64,000 nt of DNA from positions 152,619 to 216,618 of the forward strand of contig VZRZ01005945.1 of the NCBI GenBank assembly GCA_013398175.1, in the 5' to 3' direction. Made by a program: the position numbers and the translations under genes. Position 1 is the stretch's first letter, and every line of letters starts with the position of its first letter. The notes beneath the pieces are model-generated. The model saw nothing but the letters and a program-made list of their open reading frames with translations. It was not told the DNA's origin and searched no databases. Source of the stretch: Climacteris rufus (taxonomy: Eukaryota; Chordata; Aves; Passeriformes; Climacteridae). Of the stretch, positions 1-11,883 are shown piece after piece.

Positions 1-1041
1 CAAACAGGTATTTTTGTCTAGACCTCAAATATATTATACTTAGTGGATTAATATTAATAAAAAATATTAAAAAGCAGATATATACATTTTTACTTTTATT
101 TCTAGCTCCAGTAATTTGTAAACTTGTGAAGTCTTTATTTCATACACATAAATGTAGTCTTATCAGTGAGTAGATAGCAGATTCCTTTTTATTTTCTTGT
201 TGTTATGAGATAAATTTTGTTTTCAATGCTTTTTAAATAGCAAAGAAAAATTACAACAGACTACCAACAAAACAGCCAATTTTTTTTATATGGTAGAGTT
301 TACAGTGATGTAAAAGTGATCAGATTCTTTTAAAGAGATCTCTTTAAAATGCATTTAATTCCTTTCACACTACTCCAGGGTCAGCACAGGAAGGATATGC
401 CTTCATTTGATAGCCTTAATCTAAATCCTTTTTTTGGCTAACCTCTGATAGCCTTTCTGGCCTCTGTTTAGAACCTCATATCAGACCTGTCCACTCTTCT
501 AAATATACCCTGATTCCTGTCTCTATTTTAGTATACAGCCCAGAAATTACCTTTCAAGCTCTGTACTCAGTATAAAGGCATTAAACTGGCAGGATCTACA
601 CAGAAATAGAAAGGAAGATGCAGAAAATCTAAGGAGAGAACAACAGAAAAAATAAGTGATTTGTATTCAAAAGCAAAGAATAGAAAACAGTTTCAAATAT
701 ATTAAGATAAATAATTTTGAGAAATGTGCTAATTTTTTCACTTTTTTTAAGTTCTCTGTGGAAACCTTCCCTTCCCCCTCTAAGTCTTAAAGTAAAATCT
801 GACAAGAAGGGAATTTAATCTTTCTTTGAATCCAGATGGATTTGTACACATTAATATCTGATTGAAATATATCTGCAATGTCACCAAATGAGCTGTAAAC
901 TTACTCTTCCTACAACAGTAGGAGAGTCCTTTCTCTATGACTGAATGGTAAATTGTTTTTTTTTTGCACAGTATATCTTTCCAGCTGTCCTTCTTGAACA
1001 TACCCCTGAATTCTCCCACAACAGATTTACTTGACCACAGC
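1..1041. other. AT-rich spacer, no feature recognised
   Basis: No repeat family, gene or RNA that I can name. Short open frames here lack codon structure or any recognisable domain. A short T run lies near 955-965. The GC content is visibly lower than in the element that follows at 1046. Confidence 0.6.
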
Positions 1042-1045
1042 CTTC

Positions 1046-1486
1046 TGTGGTGGTTTCTGGGGTGATGCTGTGGACGTGTTCACACTAAACCACTGGTCTA
1101 ACCATACCTGAGATCCCCAGATAAGGTGGTATGTCCATGTGCAGCATCACTATGTTTATGTCAGAAACGAGATTATCTGTCCATGTCATGCTGACTCAAG
1201 TGTCAGCCTGACGTTATTGCCATGTTTCAGGGCTCCCACATGCAGGTCACTCATATGGACAATTTACTGTGCTATTTGCATGTAGATGTAGGCTCATGAA
1301 GAAACTCTGGGGCAAGGCAGGTGACTCAGCAAGATGTCCTGACTCACAGCCCTGTGCTCTGCCTAATGGGTCACTCTTCCTCCCTTCTGCAGATCCGGCT
1401 GTTTCTGGTTTTCCTGCAAGGATCTCAACCAAAACTCATTGAAGTTAAAATAAAGAATCCCACTGCCATCTGTGGGCTGTGGGTCA
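1046..1486 (+). mobile_element. Candidate solo LTR, about 441 bp, unknown ERV family
   Basis: The block starts TGTGGTGG and ends GGGTCA, so it has the TG...CA ends of an LTR. The four bases just before it (1042-1045, CTTC) are repeated just after it (1487-1490), which fits a 4-bp target-site duplication. A polyadenylation signal AATAAA sits at 1449-1454, on the + strand and near the right end as expected. The block is richer in GC than its surroundings. The start carries a partly self-complementary segment: GTGATGCTG near 1061 and CAGCATCAC near 1138. I see no clear TATA box and do not recognise the family. A 4-bp match can arise by chance, so this is a candidate only. Confidence 0.35.
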
Positions 1487-1490
1487 CTTC

Positions 1491-4400
1491 CAGACCAAAA
1501 TAAATTTGGCTTTCAGAATTTGTTCTGTATTATTCCTTATTAGAAACACATTCTATTTTTTTCTCTCTCTCTTCCATATGTCCATTTGTTGTCCTCTCTC
1601 TCTGTTGACAAAATACTGGCTGAAGCTGATTAGTACTGTGACTTCTCCAAATAGGTCACTCCAAGAGCAGAAATGCAGAGCTTTGGAAATCTTTGAGATG
1701 AAATTGGCAGCCTGCTGGGCCCAGTAACGTACAGAGAGCAGGACTTGCTTCCTCAAGACGTGGTTTGCACCGAAAATTATGCAGAGTAAGCAATCTATGA
1801 TTTCACACATGCAGACATAACACTGTGTTGAGTGCTTTAAAGAGGATGTTTGGACTTTGGCAGCCCAGAAAAGCCAGTTGAAATCTTGCCTTAAGTTTAA
1901 GAATTCTCAGTCTTTACTGAGAGCTTATTTCCAGCCACATATAAGACTCATAGCGTTCATATTTCACGCTGCATTTGTTAGGTACATACCATACCATAAA
2001 TCACCTGGAACAGAAACAATACCACGTGATGAACTGAAGATCTTCAAAACGAACTGTTCATAAATGAACTGCAGACCATGGCTTGTTTTCTGGGGAAAAA
2101 AATTTTGAACATTTTTGAATTAGGGAAAGCATGAAAATTTCATATCACTTCATGAATAGACAGAAGAGGAAGGATATTAGAGAAACCAGCTTTTTCAAAT
2201 TTTTACTCTGCTGAAAGTTATCAAATTTATCAATATCTGTTACATTTTCTGAGTAAATAACATTAGAAAAAAAGATTGTGTACAAAACTAAAAATAAACT
2301 TGCTTCACTCTATTTTCACAAGGGTTTGATCATCCATCCTGTTTACAAATGGCTATGTTAATCATTGCAATCTGAGAATTCAGTGACATTTTAGTATAAA
2401 TAGTTTATGGGTCTAAGCTTTCCTTTAGACCTGGTTCTTATAAACAGTTGGCCTAATTACCTTTCAAGTGTTCCCGTATCTTCTGACTAATGAAAAATCT
2501 GTCTTGTGGCTTACACACCAGTTGTTTCAAACTCACTGACAAATAGAGAAAACAAAATTCTAATATACATCCTAATGTCACAGACATTTGCTTATTCTGG
2601 TCTAGAAAGCACTTAAGAACATGCTCAGTTTACAGTCATATTTACTTCTTTTTATTTCAGTTGAAATTAAGCAGGTGCGTAAGTGAATATGCAAGTGTTT
2701 TTCTGGATAAGAGTAGGGTTTTTCACTGAATCACAATGCTTTCAGCTGACCGAAACAGAAGTATCTTGATTACAACAGTGTTTAAATATAGGATAGATCT
2801 ATTACTGTGCCACAGACAGCTGGCAAGCCAGACTAGACGTAAACAGAGTGGTCACTGCATAAACAGGAAGAACATCATAGCAGTTGATACCATGAATCCA
2901 TATGGGTTTTGGTGGTATATTTAGGTATATAAAAAAATAGAAAGAAATTAAGTGAAGTGATGTAGTTTGGAGGGCAAAATAAGACAAAGAGGACAAGAAA
3001 TACAAGGTGAAACTGATAAGGAAGGGAGTTAGAGCAAATGGATAGGCAAAACCTGAACTACATTCATTCCCAGTATAGCGAACCTAATGAAGGGACTAAA
3101 GTTACATGGGCTTTTGCATTAAAAGTTTTTAAAGCTGACAAAACAACATTTGTGGCTTCACTTAAAATATAGGATTTTTCTTCCCAATAAGAGTATAACA
3201 TTTCCTCTTAAGCGCAGTTATATCATCACCATAACAAAGAGAAAGCATAGCTTTATTCTGGCTCCCTGTGTGTATTTTGAGGTTACACTTAACAAAATAC
3301 AAGTCATTCTTTGGATATTGGGTACCTCTGTAGAATTGTGAAACCTGGAATTCCCAAGGTTCTCAGCTGCTTGCTGAGATGTAAGATGGACTTTGATCTT
3401 CTTTTATTTCGTATACTCTACTTTATAAAAAGGATATTTTTCTGAAAACTACTGTGAACCCAGCTTGAAGTATTTGTGTTGACTCAAGTAAAATTCTGCC
3501 AATATCTGCCTTGTCCTATCTGACCATAGTTCTAAACATTCTCCACAGCATGTTTGTTTTCTTCCCTTCGACTTTGGTAACTTTGAAGCTGCAAATAACC
3601 TAAGTTTCATTGAAAGCATCAAACTCCATATTAAATACTTTATTTCTCAGTAGAAGGGATCATTTACAAGATTTCTTTTCTTTAAGGTCATCAGAAATAT
3701 TTACATGTGGAGGAAACAGTCTCTAAAACATCTAATCTGAATGTGACTTCAATTAAAGTCAGCTCAGTTTCCTCTTCAGTGGTGACTTTGGGTCTTGAAC
3801 CTCCTGTACATTTCCATTTCTTTTCACTACCAGCCAAAAGATAATATATGTAGGATTAGGTAAAAGTTTAATATTTCTCTTTATTGTAAACAAATATAAA
3901 ATTATAATACTGCATGGTAACTCTATTTGTATAATAGAAAGCTGTTGAAACTATCTTACTTATTGAAAAGTACAGTTTCTTCATGATAATCCATCCCACA
4001 CAAGAATCTTTCCTTACTGGGCAGAGGAAATGATGAAAAATATAGGGACAAATGAGAGGAAGGAAACGTGGTGGTAAGAGAAAAAAGTCACTTTCCAAAT
4101 GCTACCAAAGAAAACAATTTTATTGTAGATGAGTATAATGTTACTTTACAATTTGACAGCAAGAAACATTATTAATGATTAGGAATTTGTTTATTGATGT
4201 ATAAGATACTGATGTGTCTTCGTGTGAACCGTGCAAAGAATCACTCACCCCATCACTCTGAATATTCCCTTTGTGAAGGACACAGCCCCATCCTGCTCAA
4301 AGAGTAGTGCTAAGGATTCTGAGGAACTCCTTCAATGCAGGAAGGGTTATTCTAGATGTACTTTGTCATAACCTAACAAAACATTAGATTGGTATTAAAA

Positions 4401-6943
4401 AAATCACTGAAATCATGCATAATATAGAAAACTTATTCTATTTTAGAAACCAAACAGTTGCCAGACAAATGGAAAGGAACCCAGACTGTGTTACATCATC
4501 TGTCACATCCATAAGCTTAAGTGCAAATAGAATATGAAGAAATTGGTAGCAACATCTAGAGTTCAACAGAAATCCTTTCCACTTGCTGTTCTGAAGTACA
4601 GCTAATTAATTTGTAAATCACAATAATATCTATTACTGCAGTTGCCCTAATCACTCTGAAAAAAGTGTCAGTAATCATCAAGGCCAAAGTCTTAGCACAA
4701 CACATTCTGCAGACTTTATTCTCCAAACAATGGAGTAAAAAACCCGAATTTTAAAAATAAGTTGGATTAATTTATGGTGTAATTGAAAACACATTCTCTG
4801 ACATGGAAATGAGTCTGGTTGTTTGTGGTTGAACCCACTTGAAGAATCCAGAGTCATGTCTGTTTAATGCTAGAAACTGCATTAGCATGAAACAGTGGGA
4901 ATGGAAGTCCCATATGTGCTTAGATTAATAAATAGTCTCCAGATAGGTTTAGGTCTAGCACATTCAAGATATATGGAACATGTGTTTACATGGGGGATGT
5001 TCGAATTGATGTCTTAATAGTAAAACAAACTCAGAAGTAATTGCCTAATAATACATCTACCATCTAAAGCACTGGTGACAATGTAGTCTAAGAGCATGTT
5101 TTTAAGTCAGGTGAGACTAAATAGAGAAATTACATGTTTCATATTAATCATCAGCAATATTGGTATCACAAAATTTATCGTCTCTTAATAAAACCAATTC
5201 AGACTTAAGTGACACTCCACAGTAAATGTTATTAATTGTGTGTTTCCTGAATTGTCTCCATTTATGTGTAAATATTCATGTTTGAGTATGTTTTACTTAC
5301 ATAATATCCTTTTTTTTTTTTCAATTGAAAAGCAGGTAACCATACCAAAGGCAGAACTACTCAGACACTGCAAAGTTCAGACTGATAAATGAATTGGAAA
5401 TTATGACTGTTGGATATGACTGAGACCAGGAAATTAAAAGACAATATCTAACCAAAGACCTGTTGTTTCAATTATGAGTATGTCAGCTTTGATTCAAAGT
5501 ATGGCTATGACCAAAAAAATTTCTATACAGAGAGATCCAACCTCCCTTTTTTCATCTGTTTTTTATGTAGACAAATAAATTTTTATCATCATATAAGCAG
5601 GATTCATCCATGCCTTGCATTCCAGTACTATTGCTACCTTACAGCTCTGTTCTTGAAAAAAATACAGATTTTTCTATATAAACTGGATTAACTGGATCTG
5701 GAAGCAACTGAGAGACAACAAATAGAAGAACAAGTGTAATTTTCTAGATTTTTTTTAAATTGTGAGTGTATAATTTCACTACACACAGAAAGTATTATTT
5801 TGGTGTCTGAATGCAGCCTAGGAGCTACAGTGTTTAAAATTTCTCTGTAACTGAATGTATTCAGATGTATTATACAATTTATTATTATATAACAGTAAAG
5901 GCACTGAATATTATTCGTATTTGAATTGTAGAAATAGACCGTCTGTAGAATACCTTTTTTTTAAAAAAAAGGAATCATTTACATTCTTCATTACAATAGA
6001 CACATTCTTTTATTTTTACACATATGGGGTCAAACTTTGTTTTCTAATCACTATTACAATGTGTTCCACTCAGAACAGTTCAGTTTACTGGGAACCTCTG
6101 ATTTCCTGCACCTTGTCTGACTGACCACCAGAAGTAAAAAGACTTCTTTGTGAAGTGAAGCATTCCCAGCAGGACACACCATCAGGAACTCTGGATTGTA
6201 ACACTGATCATAGTCCAAATCAAATACTTATTACTTATTTCAAGTTTTCCCCCTTTATGTGTCAACCTGAATTGAAATTCAAGTCAATGGCAAAACTCCC
6301 ATTGACTTTCAGGAAAAAAAGATTAAACTCTATAATGTGTATTAAATGTTTTGTTCTGGTAGTCAACTCAGAACTGCTGGGTGGGCTCAGGAATACATCA
6401 GACAAAAATTCATCCATTTCAACAGTGAGAAAAAGAGAAAAATATAAAAGGTGCTGAAAAATCTTTTCTTCCATTGGAGAGACGTCTGTCATTAAATCAA
6501 TGCCATATTAAATTATTGGTAAGGGATGTTAACCTTCTTGCTTGTGAGCAAAGAGGAAACTCAGTAACACATACAAACATTCACCCCACCGCACATTTAT
6601 TCACTGTTTTTCTGATCACATGGGAAGCACAATGTTAAGAAAAAATTGAATCAATGGTTTAAGCACAGTATTGAACTTCCATTATATTTCCAAGATAATA
6701 AGCGATATTTTCACAGTGCCACTATGTGTTGCTTTAATTATTTTTTAACTATTTTTATTTTGTTGAGACATGAGGTGTGTAGAAACCCTAGAACATTGTT
6801 TCCAACTATATTACCATAAATACATCCATATGGAGGAGAAACAAAAAGTAGGCTTAAGAGAGAACTTACAAATTTACATATCAGAACAATTTCACAGAAA
6901 ATTCCAGGGCTGAAATCATTGTGAAATGACAAGATGTATAAAC
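1491..6943. other. AT-rich spacer, no feature recognised
   Basis: About 5.4 kb without a recognisable gene, RNA or repeat family. There are occasional A or T runs, such as T11 near 5310-5320. The short open frames (up to about 100 codons, for example 6155-6457) have no domain, no good splice context and a composition like the surrounding DNA. Confidence 0.55.
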
Positions 6944-7074
6944 ACCCTTAGCTCTGTTGGTTAGAGCAAGGTGCCAATACCGCCAAGGCCGTGGCTGCCC
7001 ATTCACGCAAGAGCGGGACTCGGTGATCTTTGTGGGTCCCTTCCAACTCAGAATATGCTGTGATTCTGTGATTC
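6944..7074 (+). mobile_element. tRNA-Ile-derived SINE with CR1 tail (TguSINE1-like)
   Basis: The 5' part resembles a tRNA-Ile gene. The A-box TAGCTCTGTTGG lies at 6949-6960, followed by GGTTAGAGCAAGGTGCCAAT, which keeps the tRNA D-arm and an AAT anticodon region. The 3' part (about 7012-7074) matches a CR1 3' end: GACTCGGTGATCTTTGTGGG, then CCCTTCCAACTCAGAATATG, then a GATTCTGTGATTC tail. This tRNA-head and CR1-tail design is that of TguSINE1, a songbird SINE thought to be mobilised by CR1 enzymes. Between the two parts the tRNA T-arm is mostly missing: about 15 bases are lost around the B-box, so the internal Pol III promoter should be dead. I saw no convincing target-site duplication. Confidence 0.85.
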
Positions 7075-10004
7075 ATTATTTCAGCAGGATTGGGGTAGTT
7101 CTTATTCATGACAGGGGTTTAGGCTTGGGGTGGGGGGACACCATAGTTTATTTTCATGGCCAATTCAGACAGTATGAGATGAACAGTCTCTGGAGAATAT
7201 AGAAGAAAACGCAAACTTGTCTCTCCCCAGACGTGTCAGTTCCAGTCTTTCCTCAGTATATTTATGTATTCATGTATTTTTTTATTTATTTAGTATATTG
7301 TTTCTAAACCAGTAACTTAGCTGGGTAAACTGCCTGCCCCACTGGCTCTAATAGTCAATTACGTTAGTTAAAGACCTGATTCTTTTAGGATTTTCATCTT
7401 ATTTTTTATTAAAAGGTACATTTAAAAAGTTGGTATATTCTGTTTTAAGTGCAAAAGGACTTTTTTTTTAATTTTGAAAGAGAGAAAGCAATAGAAATAT
7501 CAATTGTTTGTCCTTCTTTCCTTTTCTCTTTTCATCTAAAGGCTAATTTTCCTTTCACCTGAGAAACAGCACAGAGCCAAAGCTGCTGAAAAGATATTCT
7601 TTTAAAATGCACTTTGAAATTCTAGAACTTCTTAGAAGTTGTGTTTCTCTTCTGTACAGTTGGTATGTTCCTGTCCTTACCTGAAGTTCTCTTATTCACA
7701 GCTTTCAAATCACCCACACAGTCCCAAGTGAGCACAACAAGGTCAAACAACCTGGCTGTGAGCAAGGCCAGTGTTAAGTTGCCTGGATGGTGATATGCTG
7801 TGTCTTGTCATAAAAAGTTATAAAATGATAAATTCCTGAATAGCAGCCAAGAGAACATGAAAAGAAAGAAAGGTCTGATTTAAAAAGCAGGTAAATGACT
7901 AAAGAGGTAATATTTTAAAGAAAGAGTTTGGCCAAAACTATATGAGACAAATGTCTTTGCCTTATTTCTGCTGTACTCTGTAAAGAGGGGTGAATTTTAT
8001 TTCTTTAAATTCTTTGTTACACAGTTTAAAAATATGTTGACCAAAGCATATTTTGACACCTTCTGCAGACTGGAAGGCTCCTCTGGGAAATAATTGCATG
8101 AACTGAGCAACCTTTAGCTGGACAAACACAAATACTCCTTGACTTAGGAGGGCTCGAGTAGATCAGGCATTACAGGTTTGGAATATTGTTTTCAGCAGAC
8201 CTGTTCACCTTAATTAGGCTACTTTTACTGAGTAAATGCTGCAGATCAGAGGGAACATCTTGGCACACACTCAATAACAGCGTACACATACATGTCTAGG
8301 TCTTAAACATCTTTAAAGCACCAGGAGTATTTATATTGACTTCAGAGTCTATTCGCCCTGAGCTTGCTTCAAGTTCAAGGAGTATCAATAAATTCAAATT
8401 TCCTTGACATTTTTGAATTGTTTGTGTCACAATGCAAACTGAATTTTAACAAAGTGTCCTTGTTTGACAAATTTGTCATTCTTTTGTTTGCCTTTTTAAA
8501 ATGAAATTGAAAATTGAGGTAGGTCTTTGATGCAGGACTGGCAATTTTACATTTCTCTGTGTCTTGTACAGCATGTTACAAACAGATAGTTTTTTTCACA
8601 TAAGTTATATAAGAAAATTATTTATTATCTCTCTTTTGACCCTTGAAGTTTAATGGAGGATTAAAAATATATATATTAACATCAATCAAGTTTTCATCAG
8701 AACCATTTCATTCTAGAATGAAAAGAAAGAATCCCTCAGGATTTTTTTTTTCAGTTCAAGGAGTCTGATGTTAAGGTTTGAAGCTCTTAACAGACAGCTT
8801 GTAAGGACAGGATTAGGATTCTCTGCTCTCTTCTGAATTGGTTCAAATGGGTGGATCACCCATTTTATTCATCTTTTGCTTAAACCACTGAGGAGTAACA
8901 TCTCCCTTCAGATTGCCAATGTAAAGAAAGGAGTTTTAGGGGATTTCCAAGTGACAAGCACCGTTACTAATAAATTGTCTCAGAATGTAAAAATGTGACC
9001 CTCTCAGGTGGTTCAGCCACAGTGTTTGCAAACTGTGACCAAGTATCAGATTCCTGCCTTTTAACTTAGCACTTGCCATGGAACAATACAGGGCTCTGAC
9101 TTCTTGCTCCAGCTCTGATTGTGGAGACCGTAATTAAGGATTTGGGCGAGGATGAATGGCAAAGAATGGCACTGTGCAATTGGCTGTAACCAATGTGACC
9201 TATAGTGATCCTATATCTGGAAAGAGAAAGGAAAAAAAAGAAAGAGAAGGAGGGAAAAAAATGACCTCTTGTAGCCTCTTCCATGATCCGTGTATGTAGT
9301 TAGCACAGACTCCCCTGCCAGGCTTTTCATCGCTGTGCTTCTAAAACCATTAGCTTGCTTTGTAGTCTTAGCAAGACATACATTTTTGAGCTATCATAAA
9401 TGAAATCTTAGAAGATACCTTTCAACATATGCCAGGCACAGTTAAAAAAGAAAAAGACCATTATGGTCCTTTAAAGAAGGGGAAAAAACCTCAGGGTGAA
9501 ATGGCACAGACGTTTTGTGGAATATGGAAAGTTTGAAAGACGTTAACATATAATAAAGGGACACAAGAAAACACAGTTGTGAGAGAGCTGGCAACCTGGA
9601 TAGACTATGTTTTTAATAGAATTCTTTTTTGTTATAGATTAGTTTTCTTCTTCTGTGGTAAATCAGGTGATGCTACTTTTCCTCATATAACTTACCCTTG
9701 ATATCCTTTTCTTTAATAAAAATCAGAATACATTACCAAAGTGTTGTCTGGTATAACCCAGCTGTTATCTGCTGTCACAGGAGAAAATACATGACTGGAA
9801 AGAATGTATATCTCAATTCATTTAGGAAGAAATTGGTTTACAATTTTTCCAGTGAAAGTTTTATGTGGCATTTGGATAGCACTGCGTGGAACAGATTCAG
9901 CCTCCCAACTCCCAGGTTTCATCAGTGTAAGGAAAGATGTGTCAAAACTCTACCTGAATCTGGATCACTGAGTCTAAACTTAGACCAGAGATAGAACTTT
10001 TCTG
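7075..10004. other. AT-rich spacer, no feature recognised
   Basis: About 2.9 kb with no recognised repeat, RNA or coding region. A purine-rich patch around 9218-9260 explains a short serine/phenylalanine-rich antisense frame there. Confidence 0.55.
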
Positions 10005-10588
10005 ATTGGGTTGGTTTTAACTGGGATACAGATAATTTTCTTCATAGTACTTTATATGGAACTGTGTTTTGGATTTGTGCTGGAAAATGTGTTGGTAATT
10101 CAGGGGTGTGTTCTTTATTGCTGAGCAGTGCTTGCACACAGTCAAGACCTTTTCTGCTTCTCACTCCACCCCACCAGCAAGTGGTTTGGGGGTTCACATG
10201 AAATTGGGACTGGAAACAGCCAGGACAGCTGATGCAACTGACCCAAGCAATATTCCAGATGCATCATGTTCAGCATAAAAATCTGGGAGAAGCAGAAGGG
10301 TAGAGAGCAGGAGGGGGACATTTGGAGTGGTGGTGTTTGTACTCCCATGTCACTGTCACATGTGATGAAGCCCTGCTTTCCTAGGGATGGCTGAACCCCT
10401 GCCTGTCCAAGCGGTGAAGAAATTCCTTGTTTCCTTTGCTTGCAAGTGAGGCTTTTGCTTTGACTATTAAACTGTATTTATCTCAACCCATGGGTTGTTT
10501 TCTCACTTTTATTCTTCTGATTTTCTCCCCCTTCCCACCAGCAGAGAGTGAGCAAGTGGCTGTGCATGACCAAGTTGCCAAAACAATG
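10005..10588 (+). mobile_element. Solo LTR of an abundant songbird ERV family, sense orientation
   Basis: The whole block follows, with many substitutions, an LTR I know to be very common in songbird genomes (TguLTR5-like, named from memory). Landmarks in order are: start GGTTTTAACTGGGATA near 10013; TGTTTTGGATTTGTGCTG near 10069; CTGAGCAGTGCTTGCACACA near 10121; CTTTTCTGCTTCTCACTCCA near 10149; a decayed TATA region CAGCATAAAAATCTGGG near 10273; CTGCTTTCCTAGGGATGGCTG near 10373; polyadenylation signal ATTAAA at 10466-10471; and CAAGTTGCC near 10571 at the 3' end. The signal order puts the element on the + strand. There are no internal ERV genes beside it, so it is a solo LTR. A 115-codon frame (10427-10774) runs out of it by chance. 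A second copy lies at 29064-29610 on the other strand. Confidence 0.85.
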
Positions 10589-11454
10589 ATTCATATTGAC
10601 TATGGGAAGGGGGTTTTATTGCACCTGAAATCTTTTGTCAGGACCTTGAAGCTGGCACATTGTGAACTGGGGGTTAGAATGCTGCTGCACTCATATCCTG
10701 ATTTCACTGAAAGGCAGATTTTATATTTTAAACCCTACTTGTGGTCTGGAGTGATAGAAATCAAGTTCATTTAACAGCAGAGAGAAACCTGCATACAGCA
10801 GTGAAGGACATCTGGGGCACACAGAATCAGAGTGAGAAGGACTCTGTGCTCTTTTCATTTTTTAATAGTAAACAGCTGGGAAATGTGGAGGAGTCAGGGC
10901 TCTTCACAGTAAAGATGCTTCTCTCTCAGAGCGAGAAACAATAAAAATCCTGTACGAAAATAAGTAGTTGCTTTAACTGAAAGAAACACAAGCAGTGAAT
11001 TCAGTGAGACACACAAGCAAAGCCTTGAACAGGTTCGTTTATAGAATAGTTGCATTGAATTATAGTGTGTATAATACTTTCATTTCACTTTTCTGGTTTT
11101 ATTTCCCCTTTGATTTTTTTTTCTTTTCTTTTTTAGTCAGGTGCATTTGCTGAGTGGGAGGAGGGGAAAGAAAGGAAACCCAAACTTTTCTTACTGTTTG
11201 CTGCCTGTGCGGAATAGACGCTGCCTTAAAGTCTTGCTTTGCTTATGCTCTGTAATTGCATTTGATTTACCCATGTCAATTCCCTGGATTTAAACACATT
11301 TTAAAAATAGCGCCTTGGGTCTAGGAGTCTTGACTTCAGATCTTATCCAGACTGTTCTATATGTGAGATAAATCCACAGAGGGAAAAAATTTCCCACTGA
11401 CAAGTGATCACAACTTTCACTTCCTCTTAGCCAGGAAAGGGATCTTTCAGGTAC
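10589..11454. other. Spacer between LTR and CR1, nothing recognised
   Basis: I looked for ERV gag/pol/env motifs next to the LTR and saw none, which supports the solo LTR call. The rest is AT-rich sequence with T-rich runs near 11115-11135. Confidence 0.5.
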
Positions 11455-11704
11455 AGTTGCACTGGAAGAAGTTTCATCTCAATATAAGAGAGAATTTTTT
11501 TCAGTGAGAACAATCAATCCCTGGAACCACCTGCCCAGGTATTTTATATACCTCTCATCAATGAAGTTGGTCAAGATATGACTGAACAGGATGATAGATG
11601 ATCTCATGTAGGATCCCCTTCCAATGAAAGGCTGGACCAGATGATCTTTCAAGGTCCCTTTCAACCTGAGATTTTCTGTGATTCTCTGATGATATTTATG
11701 ATTC
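11455..11704 (+). mobile_element. CR1 LINE 3'-end fragment
   Basis: This is the 3' terminal part of a CR1 element. It begins near CTGGAAGAAGTTTCATCTCA (11462), which fits the end of CR1 ORF2. It continues through TGGAACCACCTGCCCAGG and GGCTGGACCAGATGATCTTT, reaches AAGGTCCCTTTCAACCTGAG, and closes with a degenerate octamer tail TTCTGTGATTCTCTGATGAT. The reading frame is broken, so it is a fossil. It is truncated at its 5' end, close to the point where the next CR1 segment (11884-13130) stops, although the two lie in the wrong order. Confidence 0.85.
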
Positions 11705-11883
11705 ATTTAGTCAGTAAGAAAGACATTTCTATTACAATATTATGATCTTTGTCACTGACTATCAATGAATTAAATCAAAACTTTATTAGAAATATTTGTT
11801 TCTACAATAAATTACTGCTGTTTTTAGGAAAGATAATAAAACTAGATAAGTGAGAGATTAGAACAGAGACTAGACTCACACCT

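Noticed and set aside
6949..7010. A tRNA-Ile gene
   Set aside because: The T-arm and B-box are missing, no acceptor stem can form, and a CR1-type tail follows. It is a SINE.
10427..10774. 115-codon frame with a hydrophobic start
   Set aside because: The first half is the 3' part of a solo LTR and the second half is unrelated spacer. No domain is present.
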